This document shows, in pieces, positions 59,585 through 64,000 of a stretch of DNA of 64,000 nt. The DNA is from JAJECS01 sp965262745 (GTDB lineage Bacteria > Chloroflexota > UBA11872). The stretch covers positions 372,001 through 436,000 of the forward strand of contig OZ253558.1 of NCBI GenBank assembly GCA_965262745.1, read 5' to 3'. Position 1 is the first letter of the stretch. Each line of letters starts with the position of its first letter. The notes beneath the pieces were generated by a model. It saw only the letters and a list, made by a program, of their open reading frames with translations, ran no database searches and was not told the origin of the DNA. The position numbers and the translations under genes are program-made.

Positions 59585-61594
59585 TTAGGCCGCGGCGAGC
59601 CGAATGAGGCTGGTCAACTGGCCCGCGGCCAAGGCGTCCAGGCGCACGTGCGCCGCGGCCATCTGCCTGGCGAGTTCCACCAGCGAACTGCTCCGATTGT
59701 GCCGGCGGTCGGCATCGACCACGAGCGCCGGCACCCGTTCGCGCGCGATGGCGCTGGCGGAACGCAGTGCGTCCGTGATCGGATCGGAGCCCGCGACCAG
59801 CCCGACGTTGGCCACGCCGTCGGTCAGCAGAATCACGATCGGGCGCAGCTCGGCATCGCGCGCGCGCTCGCGCTCGACCACGCGGCGCGCAAGTTCCAGC
59901 CCGTGCGCCAGCGGCGTACGGCCGCCGGTGGGCAGCTCGTGCATTCGCGCGTGGGCCACGTCCAGGCTCGACGTTGGCGGCACCGTCTCATACGCCTCGG
60001 TCTTGCGGAAGGTGATGACTCCCACTCGATCTCGCCGCTTGTAGGCGTCCGCGAGCAGCGAGAGCACGGCCGACTTGGTGAGCTGCATGCGTCGCTGGGC
60101 GGCCATGCTGCCCGATCCATCGACGACGAACAGCATGAGATTGCCGACCTTGCGCATTCTTCGGTGCACACGCAGGTCTTGGGTGCCGATCCGAGGGGTG
60201 CCCGCCTGGGGCCGTCGGGCGGCGGCTGCGCGCACCGTGTCGATCACCGCGATATCGGGAGGGTCGTCCCGGTCCATGGGTCGGCTGCGCACGGAGTGGC
60301 CGCGGCGACCCTTGACTTCCGCGCTGGTTCGCCGACCCGTGCGCGGCTTCTGGAACGCTATCCGCTCCGGCGCATTGACCGGCGGCGCCGTCGTTGCCTG
60401 GTCGCTGGCAAGCGTCCGGTCCGACTCGGAGGTCGCTCCCGGCGGGCCGTTCTCCGCCGGCCCGGAGGACTGCGCGGAGTCGGCGGCGCCGGCCGCCCCA
60501 TCGGTTCCGTCGCCAACCGACTCGGTTGCCGTGGCCGGCCGGGCCTGAAAAGCTTGGATGGCGCGCTCGAGCTCATCGGGGTCGAGCCCCGGCGGCGTGA
60601 ACGGATCGCGGCGGCGGCGGTGGGGCAGCGCCAGTTCCGCGGCGCGGCGCACATCGTCCAGGCTGACCTCGCGCCGGCCTTCGAGCGCCGCGATCGTGCG
60701 CGCGGTCTTGTACATCACGATGTCGGCGCGGTGGCCGTCGACGCCCATGGCGTTGGCGATATGCGTGATGAGTCCCAACTTGTCGCTGCTGACGTTCACC
60801 TCCGGCAGCAGGCCGCGGGCCCGCTCTATCAGTGCCATCAGGTCATTCGTCGCCGGGCGCCAGGTTTCCAAGAATTCTTGCGTGTCCGTCTCATAGGCGA
60901 GACGGCGGCGCACGATCTCGGCCCGCGCCTTTGGATCCCTGTCGCCCTTGATTTCCGCGGCAAGCCCAAAGCGGTCAAGCAGCTGCGGGCGCAGGTCGCC
61001 CTCTTCGGGATTCATCGTGCCCACCAGGATGAATTCCGCCGGATGATGGAAGGCGACGCCTTCCCGCTCCACCCGGTTGACGCCGGATGCCGCGCTGTCG
61101 AGCAGCGTATCGACCAGATGATCGTCGAGGAGGTTGACCTCGTCGACGTAGAGAATGCCGCGGTGGGCGTCGGCCAGCAGGCCCGGCTCGAACGACCGCC
61201 GCCCGTCTCGCAGGACGGCCTCGAGGTCAATCGTGCCGACGACGCGGTCCTCCGTCGCCGACACGGGGAGGTCCACCACCCGTACGCGCTGGGACGCTGA
61301 CTCGATCGGAGCGGCGGCTTCGCGTTTGGCGCGGCACTCCACGCAGAGGTTTCCCGACGACGGGTCGCAGCGGTAGCGGCAGGTCGCGACGGTGATAGCC
61401 GGGAGGATTACGGCCAGCCCCCGCACCGCGGTTGACTTGGCCGTGCCGCGCTCGCCGCGAATGAGCACGCCGCCGATGGCGGGGTTGACCGCGTTTGCCA
61501 GCAACGCCAGCTTCATTCGGTCCTGTCCCACGATCGCCGCGAAGGGATACGTCACGCCGATCGTTTGAACGGCAGTGTCTGGCGGCATACTCAT
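59585..61594 (-). CDS. Fused chelatase: AAA+ (BchI/ChlI-like) plus VWA (BchD/ChlD-like) protein
   Basis: 669 aa from the ATG that overlaps the lgt stop (ATGA). The AAA+ domain (about 1-320) has PFAAIVGQDRMKLALLANAV, Walker A GVLIRGERGTAKST, the CRYRCDPSSGNLCVEC insertion with four cysteines, Walker B GILYVDEVNLLDDHLVDTLLD and FILVGTMNPEEGDLRPQLLDRFGL. An acidic, Pro/Ala-rich linker (about 355-460) leads to a VWA domain with the MIDAS LMLFVVDGSGSMAAQRRM and ILLTDGVANVG. Such fused proteins insert cobalt or magnesium into tetrapyrroles. No bacteriochlorophyll or cobalamin gene is nearby, so the metal is not known. Confidence 0.88.
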   Translation of the reverse strand: MSMPPDTAVQTIGVTYPFAAIVGQDRMKLALLANAVNPAIGGVLIRGERGTAKSTAVRGLAVILPAITVATCRYRCDPSSGNLCVECRAKREAAAPIESASQRVRVVDLPVSATEDRVVGTIDLEAVLRDGRRSFEPGLLADAHRGILYVDEVNLLDDHLVDTLLDSAASGVNRVEREGVAFHHPAEFILVGTMNPEEGDLRPQLLDRFGLAAEIKGDRDPKARAEIVRRRLAYETDTQEFLETWRPATNDLMALIERARGLLPEVNVSSDKLGLITHIANAMGVDGHRADIVMYKTARTIAALEGRREVSLDDVRRAAELALPHRRRRDPFTPPGLDPDELERAIQAFQARPATATESVGDGTDGAAGAADSAQSSGPAENGPPGATSESDRTLASDQATTAPPVNAPERIAFQKPRTGRRTSAEVKGRRGHSVRSRPMDRDDPPDIAVIDTVRAAAARRPQAGTPRIGTQDLRVHRRMRKVGNLMLFVVDGSGSMAAQRRMQLTKSAVLSLLADAYKRRDRVGVITFRKTEAYETVPPTSSLDVAHARMHELPTGGRTPLAHGLELARRVVERERARDAELRPIVILLTDGVANVGLVAGSDPITDALRSASAIARERVPALVVDADRRHNRSSSLVELARQMAAAHVRLDALAAGQLTSLIRLAAA

Positions 61595-62442
61595 CGGCGG
61601 CGCGGCGGTCGTGGCGCGGCGCGCTCCGGCACTTTCGGGGCAGCGCCACGCTGCCAGACGTGTCTCGTCACCCAGATCGCGGCCACGACCAGACCGATGA
61701 CTCCAATGACTTGTGACTGCTGCAGCCCAGCGAACAGCACCTGTTGGTCGAGGCGCAGGAATTGCAGGCCCAGCCGCAATCCGCTGTACGCCGCGACGAC
61801 GAACCAGTACGTGTAGAGGCTGCCCATGTATCGGTACACGAGCCACAAGGCGCCGGCGAAGATCACCATGTCTCCCAGCGCCTCGTAGGTCGTGGCCGGG
61901 TGGACCGGGAAATCCCCGTACTCAGGGCGGATGGGGCCCTGCCCGATTGCATTTGGGTGGGTATAGGACACCGCCCACGGCAGGTCGGACGCCAAGGCAT
62001 AGTGCTCGCCGTTGATGAGGTCCCCAGTGCGGCCGACGCCCATGCCGAATATGGTTCCCGGGGCGGCGATATCCAGCGCGTCGCGCACGGGGAGGCGCAT
62101 CCACCACGCGGCGCCGCCCACGCCGATGGTTCCGCCGATGATCGCGCCCCACACGGTGATGCCGCCCTGATTCAGCTTGAAAATACCGGCGAAGTTGTGG
62201 GCGAACGCCTGCTCCCAGTTGTCGACGACGTACAGCGCGCGCGCGACCACGATGCCCGCGGCCACGCCCCACATGGCAAGCGTCGTGATTTCGTCGGCTG
62301 AGATCGTGGACCGGCGCGTCAGCCGCCGCGCCACGAACACGCCCACCATGATTCCGATGACGGCCCAGACGGAGTGCCAGGTAAATCGGAAGTCGCCGAT
62401 CGCGAAGAGATCGGGGTCCCAGGGGATCTCGATGGCGAGCAC
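61591..62442 (-). CDS. lgt: Prolipoprotein diacylglyceryl transferase
   Basis: 283 aa, seven hydrophobic segments. Signature GMGVGRTGDLINGEHYA (Lgt motif G-R-x-G-[ND]-[FL]-x-N-x-E) is present, with HPATTYEALGDMVIFAGAL, and GGITVWGAIIGGTIG earlier. It transfers diacylglyceryl from phosphatidylglycerol to the lipobox cysteine of prelipoproteins at the membrane, which fits the lipoproteins seen in this window. GTG start at 62442. The stop overlaps the chelatase start by ATGA. Confidence 0.94.
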   Translation of the reverse strand: MLAIEIPWDPDLFAIGDFRFTWHSVWAVIGIMVGVFVARRLTRRSTISADEITTLAMWGVAAGIVVARALYVVDNWEQAFAHNFAGIFKLNQGGITVWGAIIGGTIGVGGAAWWMRLPVRDALDIAAPGTIFGMGVGRTGDLINGEHYALASDLPWAVSYTHPNAIGQGPIRPEYGDFPVHPATTYEALGDMVIFAGALWLVYRYMGSLYTYWFVVAAYSGLRLGLQFLRLDQQVLFAGLQQSQVIGVIGLVVAAIWVTRHVWQRGAAPKVPERAAPRPPRRR

Positions 62443-62528
62443 GCCGCAGCCTCAGTCTGTGATCGGGCCCACCGGAGGACCCGCCGCCCGATGGTACCTG
62501 CCGCGGCGCGGGCAGTGGCCGAATACTG

Positions 62529-63848
62529 TCATCCGGCGGCAGACTCGCTTAGGCCCTGCAGCTCTTCCGCCAAGGCGACCATGCGGGCATTTACCGACTG
62601 GCCTGAAGCCATCACGTCGTCGATGGCCGGCAGCAGCCGCGACTGGGCGATCTCAGCTCCCGGAACCTCCAGGGATGGGCGGCGCCAGCCCGCCGCGGCC
62701 TCGGTGAGGTCCTTCGGCCGCAGACCGCGCGCCGCGGCAACCTCTTCGATCGCCGGCTGCCAGGCGGGAAGACCGCGAGCGCCGGGGGCCTGCCAGGCAT
62801 CGGTCGCCATCAGCGACGCCACGTCGGCCGCCGCTTGGACGTGCTCCGCGTCCCGCGCGACCGCCACGTAGTCCGCGCGCACCGGCGCGGCCCGGCGGTT
62901 GTCGCCCCACGCCGGCAGCGGCACGGGTTGCAGGGTTCCCGCGCCCTGCGGGCCTCTGGGCGGCAGGGCGTCGAGTACCCAGGCGGACCGGATCGTCATC
63001 GCGACCTGCCCCTCGACAAGGGCGGTGTGCGCGCCAAGCAGACCATCCCAGGCGTATGGCGGCGGCGAGACGGCTTCCCGATGAATGAGGTCGGCATACC
63101 ACTGCCAGGCGTCGCTCGGGGCGATGTGAGTGCCAGTCCAAAATCGGTCGCCAGCCGAGGTGGCCACGGTTTCGATCTCCGGCACGTCGGCAACGACGCC
63201 CCAGCCGTAGGTGAAGCGCTCGCGATCGGTGAGGCGGCGCGCCGTGTCCAGCCATTCCAGATAGGTGGCGCCCGGCTCCGTGACGCCGGCGCGATCCAGC
63301 GTTTGCGGGTTGACGAACCCGAACACCGGATACCCGCTGAGCGGCAGACCGATACGAGCCTGATGATGGCGTCCCAGGCGCTCCATGGCCGGCAGAAGAT
63401 CCAGGCTCCCGACCCACGCATTGAGCGCCAGCACCAGCCCCTCGCGCGCCAAGCGTGCCAGCTGCGTGCCCGGGACGCCGGCGACCACGTCGAACTCCCC
63501 GCCGCGTCGGGCACTGTCGATGAGTGCCGCGAGACCGGATGGTGATGGGACGACATGCGACGCGCGGAGATCGATCTCCGGATGCCGCGACCTGACCGCC
63601 TCCACCCGCTCGGGCCAGGGGGACTCGTCGCGACCGAGCACCAGCAGGCGAACCGTCACTGATTCGGCCGAAACAGGCTCCGCGGGAGCCGCGGTTGCCG
63701 CGATCGCCGGCCGATGAAATTCTTGGCCACCGAACGTCACGCCAGATGCAGCCAGGACTCTAGTGGCGACACTCGAGCCGGCGCCCACGAGCAGGGCTCG
63801 CCGCGAAAGGCGCTTTCCGAAGCGGCTGCGGCCGTCTGCCGGCGTCAT
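62529..63848 (-). CDS. ABC transporter solute-binding protein, family 1 (sugar type), Tat signal
   Basis: 439 aa. N-terminal twin-arginine signal LSRRALLVGAGSSVATRVLAASG. The family 1 pattern follows: SVTVRLLVLGRDE, RSRHPEIDLRASHVVPSPSGLAALIDSARRGGEFDVVAGV, AREGLVLALNAWVGSLDLLP, GLPLSGYPVFGFVNPQTLDRAG and LVEGQVAMTIRSAWVLDALPP (typical ligand-binding lobes). It binds a sugar or similar solute outside the cell. ATG 63848 is preceded by GGAGGGGA; ATG 63872 is an alternative. No permease gene is seen up to the window edge; 63849-64000 shows no gene. Confidence 0.85.
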   Translation of the reverse strand: MTPADGRSRFGKRLSRRALLVGAGSSVATRVLAASGVTFGGQEFHRPAIAATAAPAEPVSAESVTVRLLVLGRDESPWPERVEAVRSRHPEIDLRASHVVPSPSGLAALIDSARRGGEFDVVAGVPGTQLARLAREGLVLALNAWVGSLDLLPAMERLGRHHQARIGLPLSGYPVFGFVNPQTLDRAGVTEPGATYLEWLDTARRLTDRERFTYGWGVVADVPEIETVATSAGDRFWTGTHIAPSDAWQWYADLIHREAVSPPPYAWDGLLGAHTALVEGQVAMTIRSAWVLDALPPRGPQGAGTLQPVPLPAWGDNRRAAPVRADYVAVARDAEHVQAAADVASLMATDAWQAPGARGLPAWQPAIEEVAAARGLRPKDLTEAAAGWRRPSLEVPGAEIAQSRLLPAIDDVMASGQSVNARMVALAEELQGLSESAAG

Positions 63849-64000
63849 TCCCCTCCGGCCCGGCGCGCCCATCGCGCCGCGTCCTGACGGGCGGCACCCC
63901 GTTTTGCTTGTGCAAGAAACACAACGGTTTGCCGCTGCACCTTTAGAACCAGCGTGCTGGGCATGCGATTATTGATCGCGTGGCTTTCCAGCAAGAATCG

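Noticed and set aside
59069..61300. 743-aa plus-strand frame opposite the kinase and chelatase genes
   Set aside because: Shadow frame; the minus strand carries Walker A, Walker B and MIDAS motifs.
59585..61594. Chelatase as evidence for a phototrophic Chloroflexota
   Set aside because: The AAA+/VWA fusion also occurs in non-phototrophs for cobalt or other metals, and no bacteriochlorophyll gene is in the window.

Overview
The window is a gene-dense chromosomal segment of a GC-rich bacterium. GTG and TTG starts are common, gaps are short, and many genes overlap by 4 bp (ATGA/GTGA). The gene content fits a heterotrophic Chloroflexota-like lineage (SAR202/Dehalococcoidia-like or host-associated). 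Pointers to this are pyruvate phosphate dikinase beside dnaG, an actinobacterial-type dCTP deaminase/dUTPase, a separate tal-pgi-zwf set, many Gfo/Idh and xylose-isomerase-like sugar enzymes, and orphan Tat-type solute-binding proteins. The taxonomic call is inference, because no rRNA or tRNA gene was recognised.

Layout. 1-5.3 kb: a CocE-type hydrolase cut by the left edge, a CehA/McbA-type metallohydrolase, mobA and a sugar isomerase. 5.5-12.7 kb: thioredoxin, then dnaG and ppdK on the minus strand, an MFS exporter and a ribokinase. 12.7-19.6 kb, minus strand: wecG-like and GT9 glycosyltransferases and a DUF1992 protein in a coupled operon, then folC and folK separated by one copy of an IS30-family element, with a second identical copy on the other side of folC. 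19.6-22.2 kb: a large beta-solenoid protein with nine repeats and a C-terminal membrane anchor. 22.5-30.1 kb, plus strand: a surface-glycan cluster (UDP-xylose synthase-like enzyme, O-antigen ligase/polymerase, flippase-like LPG-synthase-type membrane protein, three GT4 glycosyltransferases, divergent PlsY). 30.1-34.8 kb, minus strand: an oxidoreductase fused to a NIL domain, an ABC-2 exporter with a membrane protein, and a phosphoesterase. 34.9-41.7 kb: a LarA-like protein, an MFS transporter, two tandem solute-binding proteins, NUDIX and dcd. 41.8-50.6 kb: glycerol kinase, acetoacetyl-CoA synthetase, sugar dehydrogenase/isomerase genes, a sulfurtransferase and a second Gfo/Idh protein. 50.7-57.8 kb: a pentose-phosphate block (coiled-coil protein, FGGY kinase, rpiB, tal, pgi, zwf). 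58-64 kb: a radical SAM protein, a P-loop kinase, a fused chelatase (AAA+ plus VWA), lgt and a solute-binding protein.

Themes. Two blocks read as functional units: the envelope-glycan cluster at 22.5-30.1 kb and the pentose-phosphate block at 51.3-57.8 kb, which lacks gnd. The most striking structural feature is the IS30 pair. Both copies sit inside the same kind of dispersed palindromic repeat, and that repeat supplies the transposase stop codon. Next to one copy is a 21-bp tandem array in the leader of folC. Other notable points are the Gfo/Idh-NIL fusion, a PlsY with altered catalytic motifs, and a possible eight-residue leader peptide coupled to the FGGY kinase.
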